From the NCBI GenBank assembly GCA_037447655.1, contig JBBHKE010000962.1, positions 362,873 through 398,701 on the forward strand: DNA of 35,829 bases, in the 5' to 3' direction. Position numbers and translations under genes: made by a program. Source of the DNA: Zygnema cylindricum (lineage: Eukaryota > Streptophyta > Zygnematophyceae > Zygnematales > Zygnemataceae). This document shows positions 1 to 11,181 of the stretch, piece by piece (position 1 is the first letter of the stretch; each line of letters begins with the position of its first letter). The notes under the pieces are model-generated. The model saw nothing but the letters and a program-made list of their open reading frames with translations. It had not been told where the DNA came from and ran no database searches.

Positions 1-850
1 AGAGAGAGAGGAAAAAGAGGAGAGAGAGAGAGTATAATATTTGTAGAAAAAACTCACATGCCCTGCCAGGACTGCGTTTATCACAAAAGGGTCTGCAAAA
101 TCAACCACCGCCCAAAATAGATTTTGTCAACAGCCGTCATTTTCCACCTCTCTCTATTTTTTCCATTACATGAGAGAAAATCAAGGATAGGGAGAGGGAG
201 AGGAGAGAGGAGAGAAGGAAATGGGAGAGGGAGACGGGAGAGGGGAGAGGGAGAGAGAGCTGAAACGAGGGAGAGTGAGTGGAAATTGAGAGGAACGCAG
301 AGGGAGACGGGGAGAAAGGGAGAGAGAGAGGGAGAAGAGGGAACAGAGGGAGAGGAGGGAAGAGAGGGAAAGGGAGAGAGAGAGGGAGCGGGAGAGAGGG
401 AAAGATTAGGAGAGTTTCAGGAAGAGGGAGCGTCAGGGGGAGTGGGATAGGGAGTAAAAGAGGAAGTGGGAGAGCGAGGGGGAGAAGAAGTGGAGTGGAA
501 GACAGAGGAAGACAGAGGGAGACAGAGGGAGACGGCATGGGAGAGAGGAGGGAGAGGGAGAGCAGACGCACACATCATAAGGGGTAGGCGGAGGGAGTTG
601 AAGAGAGAGACGGCGGTAAAGACCACAGCGGCCCTCATGGACTTGTTGGCCACTTGGGAGTAGAAGGCAAAAGTCACCTGATTTCCCACAGTAAAGAGGG
701 AGAGAGAGGGGGAGAGGGAGGGAGAGGGAGGGAGAGGGAGAGAGAGGAAGAGACACAGAGAGAGAGAGAAATAGAGAAAGAGAGAGAGAGAGAGAAATAG
801 AGAAAGAGAGAGAGAGAAATAGAGAAAGAGAGAGAGAGAGATCCATGTGC
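1..850. repeat. GA-rich simple-sequence tracts in ABCC introns
   Basis: Purine-only stretches (GA, GGA, GGGA) at 1-36, 180-560 and 690-842 flank the predicted exons 92-58 and 677-572. On the transcript (minus) strand they read CT/CCT, so the tract at 690-842 directly supplies the pyrimidine tract of the acceptor at 677. ORFs of more than 100 codons here translate to S/L or R/E/G repeats and are artefacts of the repeat. Confidence 0.9.
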
Positions 851-1623
851 ATAAGAAACAGAGGAGAAAAAGATCGACTAACGTAACATACTTAATTTTT
901 AATTTTTTTTGTGACTTTTCATCCACATGTTTTAGATTTGAAGTGATGAGGTTTTCGTTTTTTTCCTTCTTCAAAAGTTCAAAACAAAAGGATTGAATAT
1001 CCATATCTAAAAGGCGGCATTTAAAAAAGAGAAAAGATAAATGAGTCACAAATGGGTAAAAGATACAAGAGAAGAGAAGAAAAGTGAAATAATGTTTGGT
1101 TAAATTTTATCCAACTGAGTGAAATAAATAAAAAGCACTTAAAAAGAAACAAAAATGATACAAACTCTTAACATGGGAATAGTGAAATCTTCGGAAAGTC
1201 GACTAAGGAAATAAGAAGAGGAACAAAATAAAAAAGATGAAGTTTTTGGGGGTGGAGGGAGAGAACTGACCAGCATGATGAGGAAGGGAGTGGCCAGCAT
1301 AAGACAAGATTGTACCGCCCGAATGTAAACTCGTCGCGTCATTGCTACCAGTTCCTTAGCTCTGCAGAGAGAGAGAGGGAGAGAGAGAGCGAGAGAGAGA
1401 GAGAGAGAGAAAAGAAGAAGCAGAGAGAAAGGGAAGGGAGGGCAAGAACAAAAGCAACGAAAGCGCGGAGGAGGGAGGAGGGAGGAAGGGGAAAAATAAA
1501 GAAACGACGAGGTAGAGAAACAGAGCTGTGAGAAGCCAATCCACGAAATGTTCAATTCACCCACTACACACTAAATTGCGAAGCAAAGGAAGACAGAGAG
1601 AGAAAGAGAGAGAGAGAGAGGGA

Positions 1624-1667
<44 letters not shown>

Positions 1668-4600
1668 GAGAATGGGAGGGAGAGCGAGAGAGCAATAGGG
1701 AGAATGTGTAAGAGAGAGGGAGAGAGAGAGAGACTGCTACTGTGAGACTCACCTAATATGAGTAACAGACATTTTGAAAGGATTCTCCCAGGCATAGGCC
1801 TTCACCACTCTCATTCCCTGGAGGACTTCATTCACCACCTGAAATCCCTCCCATTACCCCTTTTGCCTCCCATCAAAAAACAATAAAAAACATTTTTTGT
1901 ACCAAAAATGAACCCTATTTTCAAGACGCTTACTCAAATCCTAACTTTTTTTCTCTAATACAATCATTTTCTCCTCAAAAATTTGCACAAATCCATAACT
2001 TTGTTCCGTCAAATCTCAACATCTTTTGTCCAAATTTCAGTTCAAAAATGAAAAAGAAGAGCAAAATTATGACGCTCTTTCCCAACATACAGACGTCTAT
2101 TCCTCACATTTTCTCAAATCCAAACATCTTTTGATCAAACTAGTAAATCAACGCCCGTTACACGCGCATGGACCGTGTCCTGTTTTATCAAAACGTCTTA
2201 GTACTATTGTACTATTCATGTCGTCCGTACGGATGTTTTATCAAAACGTCTTAGTATTATTGTACTATTCAGGTCGTCCGTACGGGTGTTTTATCAAAAC
2301 GTATTAGTGCTATTGTACTATTCAGGTTGTCCGTACGGATTTTTGTAGACGCGACCCAAATCAACATGACGATCGACGGAAAATCGAGCAAATAATTTAC
2401 GACACGAAATCGTACTTGTTGAAAAGGACGGCTAGCTTTTGAACTGCCAGCATCCCATAATCGGACGGTCACGAACGAATGATTGACAACTGAAGACTCT
2501 TTAGTGCTCGTGGCGGCTTTCATCTTTATTCATTGACAGGATCGAGCAGCCAAGATCTAACGGTCAAGAACGTTTCCCGAGGGAGTACTTTGAAAGTTAA
2601 CCGTTTGCTGACGTTAGCAGAGAGACAAAGCTACCCGTTTGCCGACGTAGGCCGAAGGACAACGTTACCCGTTTGTTGACGTCGGCCGGGGGACACGCCG
2701 TTTAGGGGTGCAGACGAACAGAAAGTCGGCCTATTTAAAGGTTTTCAAACGGACGACCAAAGGTCTATAATTTGTATAAAGATTTCAGTTCAGAAAATGG
2801 AAAAAAATAGCAGTCTTGACTCTCTTTCCCAGATACAAACTTGTGTTCCACATATTCCCTCAAATCGAAACATCATTTGCTCACATTTCATTTTAAAAAG
2901 TGAAAAAAAAAAAAAAAAACAAACAAACCTTCACTCTTTTTCCGGTATTGAGAAGGATGACTCGTTGCATTTTAAGAAGTAGACCAACCAACCATGCCTG
3001 TGCCACATGTCACAATACAAACGATTTTTGATTCCGTTAAAAAAAATAGAATATCTTTGTGACGAACTGAAAAAAATGCAACAAACAATTGGTGTTGAGA
3101 AAAAAAGGATTAAAAAACAAAAAAAAAGCTAAAGAATAATGTAGAATGTGTAGATTACACCTCCGACTTAGTAGAAATACATTTTCTTGTCAGTTCGGAG
3201 TTTTTTTTTCCAATGTTTTTTCATATTATTTTGATTTTTTCGCGATTTTTTTCTTTTTGTAAAATCTTGAGTGCTCTTTCGTTTTCCGAGTTTTTTTGTT
3301 TTGTTTCTTGAGCTTTATTTTGTGTTTTTTTTTAGTTTTTTGTTCGAGTGTTTTAAGGAGTTTCTAGGTTCCATCTAATTAATAAAAAGTCCATGGGAAA
3401 GTAAACAAGACATAACGACAAACCAACAAACTAAGAACAAAAAATAAGAGAAAAAAAAGGGATGTAAACAAGACTGATGAGCTAATACAAAGAAAAAAAG
3501 CAATAAAAAAAAAAAAACTGCTGGATGCAAATGAGTAATCCACAAACTAATCAAATAAAAAATGAAAAAAAAGGAAAAAAAAAAGTTACCTGCAACGGTA
3601 TCGTAAAAAGCAAAAGTGCAAAGCCCATGAGAGCACTCCATCCAATGAAATAAATAAGAAAGGCAAGATTTGCCAATATCTGCAAAACCATAGTTTAAAC
3701 AAATTAATAATTTTGTGCACATTTAAACGTATTTAAACATACTTAAAACGTATTATATTTCACTTGGTTTTTGTTCTCCAAAAGCTCAACAAATAAGATT
3801 GCCTTTGAAAAAACACCCATGGTGAATCGATACCATCAGCACACCAAAAAACAAAAAACCAAATAAATGAATAACTGAACATCTAAATTTTAAAAAGGGG
3901 TTTAACCAATTTACCTGCAGTAAAGCACTCCAAGTCACATGCAAAAACGGAGCCGTTTGACTCACTTTTTCCGTATCCACCTAACCTCCCACAGTAATTC
4001 AAATCACCCAAATTTACAGAATAAGTTTAAACATTTTTAAATAAGTTACAAATAAGATTAGATAGGCTTAAATAAGTTTAAATAGAGTTTAAATAAGTAC
4101 ACAAACTCCCATTTTTTCTATGTAAACCTGACTTATTCACATCCCTCGATTCCAATCACCAATAAATCTCGAAAGAAATATAGCTTACAACCAAAGCTTA
4201 AAACATTACTTCCCAAAAAAAATTCCCAAATTCCTATTCTTAGAGAGGGGGTCTTCTTTAACTTCTGCACATTTCAAACTACTATTTCCTTGTTCTCTCT
4301 TCAAATCAAATACATCGATTGTTTGAAAAATTCCCAATATATATTGAGGTGAAATATTTTTATCTTTGAATCTTTGAATCTTTGAAACTTTGATTCTTTT
4401 AATCTTTTAATCTATTAATCTTCTATTCTTTCAATCTTTTAGTCTTTTACCTGCATGAGAGTCACGATTTCTCCGACAGATTTTGCTTGTCTCGCTCCGT
4501 TAGAAAGTCGGAGACTCTTTTGGTAAACAACTTCCACCAAAGCAGTTTTCACCTACAAAAAACCCATTTGACCGGTTCAATTTTTTAAAAATAAAAAATT

Positions 4601-4903
4601 ACATCATGTTTTTCGAATAATCGTCTGTATTTAACTGTCACAAAATTGGAAAAACAAGACTGATAACTCACATAAAAAAACCTACACTACATCTACATCT
4701 ACATTTGTGAGAAGCTATCCCTTTTCTTGAAAAAATGATTAAGTGTAAACTGCGCTAATTTTGAAACCTGAAATAACTTCAAATCCAGACGGCTTATCAA
4801 AATAAAGTTTTACTTTTTATCCTCCGTGATTATTTACAATTCCCATCCGCGGAACAAGAACGTTAGGCTTAAAAAACATGTGCAAAAAGAGAGAGCGGGA
4901 GAG

Positions 4904-4999
<96 letters not shown>

Positions 5000-7900
5000 G
5001 GAGAGCGAGAGAGAGGGAGGGAGAGAGAGGGGGAAGAGTGAGAGAGACGTACATGTATTCCAAGACGAAACATATGCTGGTAAAATTGGTTGTTCACTAT
5101 TGTTGCGATGGTAGGAACCACAAAAAGAGCACCGGCCGCATAAAATCCAAAATTATCACCTGTCCCAAGAATTATCTCCAAGACTCCTACTTTCAGCATT
5201 TGAATAACACATTTCCATAATTTAAACATGAATTTAAAGAGAAGAGGAGAGTAGAGAAAGAGAAGAAAAGAAAATCAGACCCTGTTTTTTTCACAAATTA
5301 TCTCAACAACTTAGTAAATGGACCGTGTTGTCTATTTAACAACTGAGGGACAAAAATATTGAAGTGAATTTAACGTACATAATAGAAGTATCAAACCCAA
5401 CTTTTGATCAAAATTATTATCAATATCTCGATAACCGAGCAGATTGGCGTGGTTTTACTGCCTAACAGTTACATTTAGGTGAATTAAATATGCTTTTATA
5501 AGGACATTCCTCTTTAATCCAATATGCATTTATTGGATTACATGGTACTTGAGTAAAAATTAATTTCCTGCGAGTTCCCATCTAAACAAAAAAAATAGAG
5601 ATGGGTCTTCATATACGGACAAAGAACAAAATATAACAAAAAAAAAAAAGAGGAAAAAAATAGTGTTGGGTATCGAGGACTACTTGCCGATATTCGATAT
5701 GTACCAAATTTAGGTACCCGATAATCGATATATCGCTTCGATATATCGAGAAGGTACATATCGCGATATTCCTGCAATATATACATATTTTTTTTTTTTT
5801 TTTTCCTTTTTTTTTTTCCCCCCCCCCCCCCCCCCTGGGCGCCCGCCGGGGGGGGGGGGGGGGGGGGGGGCGGAGGCGGGTTTGCACGATTTTCCATACG
5901 GAATCTGTACGGACACCCACCTTTTACCAAATATATCGCGATGATTTATGTTGGCCCCGGTTCGATATATCGAGGCCTCTGACTGATCGATAATCGATGA
6001 ATCAAATATCGAGATTATCGCGATATGATTTTAGCCAATACCCAACATTAGAAAAAAAGGAAAAAGAGGAAATGAAAGTACCGAAAATCTTGTACATCCA
6101 ATTTTGAGTCGGTCGATCCTCCATGTACACCAGTATGGAATTAACTAAAAAAAAGGTTAAGGAAAAAGGAAAAGAAAAAAAGGTTAAGAATTCCGCCTCT
6201 AAAACCATGAAAAACAACATCTAGACAAAAGTTGTAAGCCAAAATAGCTTTGACAACTAGCGGCTCACAAAAATAGTGTTGAAAGGATACGGAAAAGAGA
6301 GGGAGTGAGTTGTAGAAGAATAGTTATCAACTGGAGAATAGCTCCCACAAAAAGTCGCCAACGAAAACACCAAAAAAGGGCTCTGGTTACTGAAGGACTG
6401 CAAAAATCAAAAGCAAGAAAACAGTACCTTGATCAAATCTTTTACCCCATCATTGAAAACACAACGACGAGAGAACAGTTCATTCGTGATAAAAGTAAAT
6501 CAAGAAAGATACTACAACAAATTTCTAATTACACTTTGTCATCACCCAACTCTTACTTTTCCAAGCTTCCTCGACGAAAAGTTCTCAACAGAAACCAAGA
6601 CTTGATTCTAAACGTCTCTCATCAAAACTTCGTAAATAAGCTGTTTATTTTCTAATCTCTTTGCCTTACACAAGAGTGCATAAACAAAGTAGAACCGAAA
6701 CTTTCTATTCATTTTTGATAGCTTCATGGACATATCGGATGACAGGTATTAGAATATAAACACTAAAACAAAACAGTAAACTAAACAAACCGATAACCGA
6801 GAAATGATAAATGATAAACGATGACGAAACAAAACGATGAGCTGTTAAGAAAGCCAGTATTAATCTGTTTCAATCTGTCTAATCCATTTCAATCCATCTA
6901 ATCCGGTTTAATCCTTCAAATCCGTTTTCATTTGTTTTAATCCGTCTAAATTTAATCCGTTTCGGTCTGTATCACGACAGGCGTAAGAAGTACAATAAGA
7001 GTACGGTAACGTACGATGGCTTCTTTTGTTCCTCCTCCCACACCGCCGCGAACCGAGAGAAGATTTGCTGCACGTCATCGGAGTCGGGGAGAGGAGGGAG
7101 GTCCTGCGCCTGTAGGGGCTTCTTGTAGCCCACGACCATGAGAGGCATGAGCCACCTGGAAAGGAGGGAGAGAGAGAGGTAGAGGGAGAGGAAAGAGAGG
7201 GAGAGGAGGGAGAGGAGGGAGAGGAAAAGGGAAAAGGGAGGAAGGAGGGGATTGAGGGGATTCAGCCAACTGGGCAGAAGGGAGAGGGAGACGGAGAGGA
7301 AGAGGGAGAAGAAGAGGGAGAGAGGAAGAGGGAGAGGGAGAGGGAGAGGAAGGAGAGGGAGGAAGGAGAGGGAGAGGGAGAGGGAGAGGGAGAGGGAGAA
7401 GGAGAGGGAGAGGAAGGAGAGGGAGGAAGGAGGAAGATAGCCACCTGGCTAGGAGGTAGAGGGAGAGGAGGGAGAGGGGGAGGATATGGAAAAGGGAGGA
7501 AGGGACTGAGAGAATTCAGACACTGGACAGGAGGTTGAGGGAGAGGAGGGAGAGGAGGGAGAGGGGGAGGAGAGAGAGGGAGAGGAGGATGAAGAGAGAA
7601 TAGAGAAGGAGGTAAGCGGGGGGGAGGGAAGGAGGGAGGGAGGGAGGGAGGAGGAGGGAGGAGGGAGGGAGGAGGGAAGGAGGGGGGGAGGAGGGAGGAG
7701 AGAGTAGGAGGTGATTGTATTCCAAAACATAGACAGACTTCCATGGGAGGGTTCTCAAAGAGTAATGGTTTAACAGGTTCAAAAGAGGGAAAAAGAGAGA
7801 GAGCAAACTGGCCGGAAAGAGAGGAGTGCGAGAGAAAGAGAACGAGACAGAAGGGAAAAAGAGAGGAGAGAATGAGAGAGACGAGAGGAAAAGGACAAGG

Positions 7901-8385
7901 AGGTGGAGTAGAACGTACGTAAAGAGCAGAGGAAGTGTGAATGGAATAAAAAGGGAAGAGGGAAGAAAGCCCTGAGGTGGGATTGAAAATAGAAGAGAGA
8001 GGGAGAGGAGAAAACCTGAGGAGGAGGGGTAGATGGACAAGATGAATTTTGAGAAAAAAGTGAGGAAGGAAAGATAGTGAAAAGGAACTCGGAAAAAACG
8101 AGTTTTTCAGAGAGAAAATAAGGAACAAAAAAGGGAGAGGGTAGAGCGAGGTAGATAGTAAACAGCCAATGTGGGGTGGAGAGAGAAGAGGGAAAGGGAG
8201 CCAAAAAGGGGGGGAGGGAAGGATAGCGAGAGATACTAAGAGAGGGTGGGAAAGAGAACTAGGGCAAAACGTAAAAGACTGAAGAAGTGTGAGAGGGAGA
8301 GAGAGAGGTAGAGACAGAGAGACAAAGCGACAGGTAAGAGAGGGAGAGAGGTAGAGAGGAAGAGAGAGCGGGAGATGGCGAGAGA

Positions 8386-8463
<78 letters not shown>

Positions 8464-8721
8464 TTCTAGCGAAATTGATGAATGCAATTAAACAACTCAC
8501 CAAAAGAAGAGCTGAGAGAAAAAATTCGCATGTTGTTCGGGCGACTTCTTAGGAATCTCCTCCTTCAAAGATTCTCCTTTCTCCAACACCTCCTCCTCCT
8601 CCTCCTCCACTGTTGCCGGCACCTGAGATCCACCTGCCGGGTGTCTACCAATTTTTTTGTCGTTTTTCGACAGCTCAGCGACTCCATTGGTTACAGCGGT
8701 GCCATCCGCTCCCCTACCCAT
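58..8721 (-). CDS. ABC transporter subfamily C (MRP/ABCC type), N-terminal half, 13 exons, continues past left edge
   Basis: Predicted exons (high to low coordinate): 8721-8501, 7155-7011, 6263-6206, 6144-6082, 5186-5053, 4552-4451, 3980-3915, 3679-3590, 2997-2929, 1838-1753, 1361-1271, 677-572, 92-58. They total 1,266 nt (422 codons); every intron is GT/AG and all phases join. Family landmarks, in order: [20 protein letters not shown] and [13 protein letters not shown] (the L0/elbow region before TMD1), [25 protein letters not shown] followed by SVGEIVTLM (first cytoplasmic loop), [43 protein letters not shown] (the ABCC coupling-helix signature), then [13 protein letters not shown] at the end of TMD1. 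Both Walker-motif domains would lie beyond position 1. The short acidic N-terminus has no TMD0, as in short MRPs. The start ATG at 8721 has a strong context (GCCATGGG) and no upstream in-frame ATG. Known family role: ATP-driven export or vacuolar sequestration of conjugates; substrate unknown here. Least certain: exons 6263-6206 and 6144-6082, separated by only 61 bp. Confidence 0.85.
1366..1735. repeat. (GA)n microsatellites around ABCC exon 1361-1271 and below exon 1838-1753
   Basis: GA arrays at about 1366-1412 and 1591-1735. The first ends three bases from the acceptor of exon 1361-1271; the second begins just after the donor of exon 1838-1753. Both read CT on the transcript strand. Confidence 0.9.
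2181..2339. repeat. Tandem repeat, three 53-bp units
   Basis: Units 2181-2233, 2234-2286 and 2287-2339 each begin TGTTTTATCAAAACGT and end GTCCGTACGG plus one base. They differ at only a few positions. Intronic within the ABCC gene. Confidence 0.9.
2599..2700. repeat. Tandem repeat, three 34-bp units
   Basis: Units 2599-2632, 2633-2666 and 2667-2700 share CCGTTTG(C/T)(T/C)GACGT and a following purine-rich GGACAA/GGACAC-like segment. More diverged than the neighbouring 53-bp array. Intronic. Confidence 0.75.
4901..5045. repeat. (GA)n microsatellite next to ABCC donor site
   Basis: Near-perfect GA array of about 140 bp. Its right end lies directly beside the donor (GTACGT on the minus strand) of exon 5186-5053, so the intron starts with a CT array on the transcript strand. 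Confidence 0.95.
5661..6050. mobile_element. hAT-type non-autonomous element (390 bp) in an ABCC intron
   Basis: The left end reads TAGTGTTGGGTAT and the right end, reverse-complemented, TAATGTTGGGTAT. The element is flanked by perfect 8-bp direct repeats GAAAAAAA at 5653-5660 and 6051-6058. An 8-bp duplication and a TA-N-TG-type end are typical of the hAT superfamily. The interior carries many TATCG/CGATA words near both ends (CGATATATCG at several places), typical of subterminal binding motifs. No transposase is present, so it is a MITE-like derivative. It sits 31 bp from the donor of exon 6144-6082. The middle holds a long C run followed by a long G run. Confidence 0.85.
5818..5870. repeat. 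C18-spacer-G23 homopolymer hairpin inside the hAT element
   Basis: About 18 C (5818-5835), then the 12-nt spacer TGGGCGCCCGCC, then about 23 G (5848-5870), preceded by T-rich runs. The two runs are self-complementary. It may be a real hairpin or a sequencing/assembly artefact. Confidence 0.8.
7157..7700. repeat. Purine-rich simple sequence in ABCC intron 1 (acceptor side)
   Basis: Interrupted GGGAGA, GGAGGGA and GA repeats covering more than 500 bp, abutting the acceptor of exon 7155-7011. On the transcript strand this is a giant polypyrimidine tract. Long ORFs here translate to S/P/L homopolymers and are not genes. Confidence 0.9.
7701..8294. other. Remaining part of ABCC intron 1, no gene seen
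   Basis: Purine-biased, AT/GA-mixed DNA between two microsatellites. ORFs on the minus strand are low-complexity S/L/F/P strings without recognisable domains. Confidence 0.7.
8295..8460. repeat. (GA)n microsatellite near the exon 1 donor of ABCC
   Basis: Imperfect, then perfect GA array (perfect part about 8388-8459), 40 bp downstream of the donor at 8500 on the transcript strand, where it reads (CT)n. Confidence 0.95.
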
Positions 8722-9310
8722 GGCTTTCCCCTTTTTTCCCCTTCTTTTCCCCCTTTTCCCCAAATTTTTTCAAATTATAAATGGTAAATGGGGAAAGGAA
8801 GAGAGGTGAGAAAGCGATGGGAGAGAGATAGAGGGAGAGGTGAGAGACGCGAGGGGGACGAGAGAGAGAGAGGGACGGAAGAGAGAGAGGGACGAGAGAG
8901 AGAGAGGGGACGAGAGAGAGAGAGGGACGAGAGAGAGAGAGGGACGGGAGAGAGAGAGAGAGGGACGGGAGAGAGAGAGAGAGAGACGAGAGAGGGACGG
9001 GAGAGAGAGAGGTACGGTGGAGAGAGAGAGAGTGTGAGAAGAAGAGAGGAAGAAGGACAGAGAGTGAGAACAAAGGAGAGACTGAAGAGCGGTATGAAAG
9101 GAGAGAAGGGAAGGCCAACGAGTGGGAAAGATCTGACGTAACTCAAGTGGGACTGTGGCCGCGTCGCTATCTCACACGTGTAAAGAAAGGTTCTCCTGGT
9201 TTCAAGCAACGGGTCACGTTATGTGTTGTGACGTGACACTCGCTTTGTAGACGTGGATTCGAGCTGGCCAGTCCGGGGGGGGGGGGCAAGAAAAGCATTC
9301 CGTACGGAAA
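8722..9310 (-). promoter_or_regulatory. 5' leader and proximal promoter of the ABCC-type gene
   Basis: Immediately upstream of the ATG the transcript strand is almost pure pyrimidine: 8775-9110 is a purine array on the plus strand with repeated GGGACGAGAGAGAGA units. Upstream of it lies a cluster of five ACGT cores at 9136, 9176 (inside CACGTG), 9216, 9231 and 9251, which is the core bound by plant bZIP and some bHLH factors. I see no convincing TATA box; a pyrimidine-rich leader would fit a TATA-less Y-patch type promoter. A run of about 11-13 G lies near 9275-9287. The promoter assignment is inferred from position. Confidence 0.5.
8775..9110. repeat. GA minisatellite in the ABCC 5' leader
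   Basis: About eight imperfect units of the GGGACGAGAGAGAGA type between 8855 and 9015, embedded in a wider GA-rich stretch. Lies just upstream of the start codon at 8721. Confidence 0.85.
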
Positions 9311-9555
9311 TTTGCAGTTTCTGTCGTTTAACTCAAAAAAAGCGTACGGAGTATCTTTTTGTAGATCTATGGTTGTTCTGATTGGTCAAAAGTACAATTG
9401 TGTGCCAGCGTGGCGCCAGGTGCGGAGAACTCAAGCGGATGAGCTCGGGGCGAAGGGACTGCCACGTTTCGTAATGAAGATGTGGCGGCAGATTAGATGG
9501 CCACGCAGCAGTCGACCAATAGAATATGAGAAAGGGAAAGTACAGTACATGCTAA
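9311..9555. other. Intergenic stretch, nothing recognised
   Basis: Unique-looking DNA between the ABCC promoter and a hAT-type element. Short ORFs show no domain or codon signal. Confidence 0.5.
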
Positions 9556-9563
9556 GTTCATCC

Positions 9564-10204
9564 CATAGTTCAAAAGTAGGCGTTTTTATGGTAGGCCTTT
9601 GGTAGGAGCACTAAACTTGGCACTAAACTCGCGTAGAGTAGGCATATTGTATGAGTGTGCGTTGTGGGCACTCTTGTACGATCGTACGAATCTAACGTAT
9701 GATCATGGTACAGCGCACGCCACCTGACGAAATTTTTTAGCGAACTGACACGGCGTAGCATGACATTCCGCGGGAAAGAAAACCCGAAAAAAAAAAAAAA
9801 AACGCGGACGGGCAACCTGATTGGTCAATTTGAGGCTTTATTTAGTGTGGCCTTCAAAATTGCAGACGCGAATATGACAGATTGTCCTATCGTAAGTTGT
9901 GTTATGGGCTTTTCATGTGATCTTCTTAAGATCGCTACTTTGATCAGCGACCGTCCGATGGTCCAAATCTGACGGTTAAAATAAAAAACACCTCAAAATT
10001 CACAGAAAAAATATTTTTTGTCCGATTTTTTTTCAAAATTTAGACATGCCGTTTAATTCTCTATCGATCGATGTACAACTCAACCCTGTTAACCTTTTTT
10101 TTTCATTTTTCGACCAATACAATATGGGTCTTAAGGGCATATTGTATGTTTTGCATACAATAGGCATACTGTATGGGCCTACTTTCACCTACTTTTGAAC
10201 TATG
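9564..10204. mobile_element. hAT-type non-autonomous element (641 bp)
   Basis: Perfect terminal inverted repeats CATAGTTCAAAAGTAGG at both ends, flanked by perfect 8-bp direct repeats GTTCATCC at 9556-9563 and 10205-10212. An 8-bp duplication points to the hAT superfamily. Related subterminal words (AGGCATATTGTATG near the left, the inverse of AGGCATACTGTATG near the right) repeat inside. No transposase ORF. A different family from the element at 5661. Confidence 0.85.
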
Positions 10205-10370
10205 GTTCATCCGCATTTTTTTCGGTCAGCGATTCGTATGAATGCATATCGTGCCACTTGGCATCCCGTATATCAGTGGACCGATGCGGTTCTGCGATGC
10301 GTACTGCTCCATTTCGATACGCTGTGGGATTCCGAAATGTCGGATTCAGCCAAATGTTCTTCCTACACGC

Positions 10371-10912
10371 TACAACCGCGCATCGTTATTAGTGTCAAAT
10401 TTTAAATTGTGTGTAAGTAAATATACCGTCATTGACTCTAATTAAGAATTTGAAAATTAAAAAAAAAGGTTTATTCTAATTTCAGTGTTTACGCTAATTT
10501 GGAACAGCAAAAATGGAAATTTTTCTGTACGATTATACACATTATTATATGTATTCGTACAAAATATAAAAAATCGTACACCGTAGTGAAATTTAAATAA
10601 CCGTACATGTCATACTAATTTACGTGTCAGACCAATTCCGTTTTTTTAGCGCACGTTCCTATGCGAACGCGTCCGATTTAATTCATTTTCTGTAAAATTT
10701 TCACTTGAAAAGGTACATTTATGTACGTTCTGACATCGACCGTACACCATGCTATTTATATATAATTGAACTTTTGTTCTTTACGCTATTTTGTACGGTA
10801 CCTCAATTATCGTCAAGGAAAAATTAAAATCATGTATCCTATTTGAGGAAAAAAATCAAAATTTAAAGAACCCAAATTAGTGACTTTGACACTAATAACG
10901 ATGCGCGGTGTA
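10371..10912. mobile_element. Inverted-repeat element, family 1, copy 1 (~540 bp)
   Basis: Left end TACAACCGCGCATCGTTATT; the right end, reverse-complemented, is TACACCGCGCATCGTTATT. Terminal repeats are about 27 bp, with one extra base at left. TA at each boundary could be the target duplication. Closely similar along its whole length, in the same orientation, to 19629-20167. No ORF of note; a MITE without an identified superfamily, possibly mariner-like by the TA boundary. Confidence 0.85.
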
Positions 10913-11181
10913 TAGTACACCGTGGATCGTTATTAGCCTTATGTAAGCTATATCGGCCCCCCAAAATTTTGACATTGATACCTTAAATATAATAAATTCG
11001 ACAGGCGAAGGTGAGTGCTTCGACACAAAAAATCGCACTCGGATTTGATTCTCAATGATAAAGACAAGGGAAAATTACGCTAACGTGTCCTCACATGTTC
11101 AATGTGAACACAGACTATAACGGCTACACTTATAACACAATTTGTTTTTTTACACCACCGCGAATCGTAATTAGAGTTATG

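Larger units (their letters stand above)
2020..2905. repeat. Imperfect ~115-bp duplication flanking a repeat-bearing insert
   Basis: Blocks at about 2036-2150 and 2787-2900 share the order TTCAG-TTCA-AAATG, CTCTTTCCCA-ATACA, then ACAT-TT(T/C)C(C/T)CTCAAATC and AAACATC-TTTG, at perhaps 70% identity by eye. Between them lies about 640 bp with two short tandem arrays. All of this is intronic in the ABCC gene. The insert could be a mobile element between copies of its surroundings, or the whole block a degenerate duplication; no target duplication was found. Confidence 0.4.

Noticed and set aside
417-1049. 210-codon minus-strand ORF
   Set aside because: Mostly microsatellite translation. Only the internal VTFAFY...LPLMM part (677-572) is real, as an exon of the ABCC gene.
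2181-2700. CRISPR-like array
   Set aside because: Direct tandem repeats without unique spacers in a eukaryotic intron.
6305-6655. 116-codon plus-strand ORF
   Set aside because: Starts at GTG, basic composition with no domain; lies antisense within an ABCC intron.
7262-8503. 413-codon minus-strand ORF
   Set aside because: Translation is almost entirely S, L, P and F from CT repeats; it lies in ABCC intron 1 between two well-supported exons.
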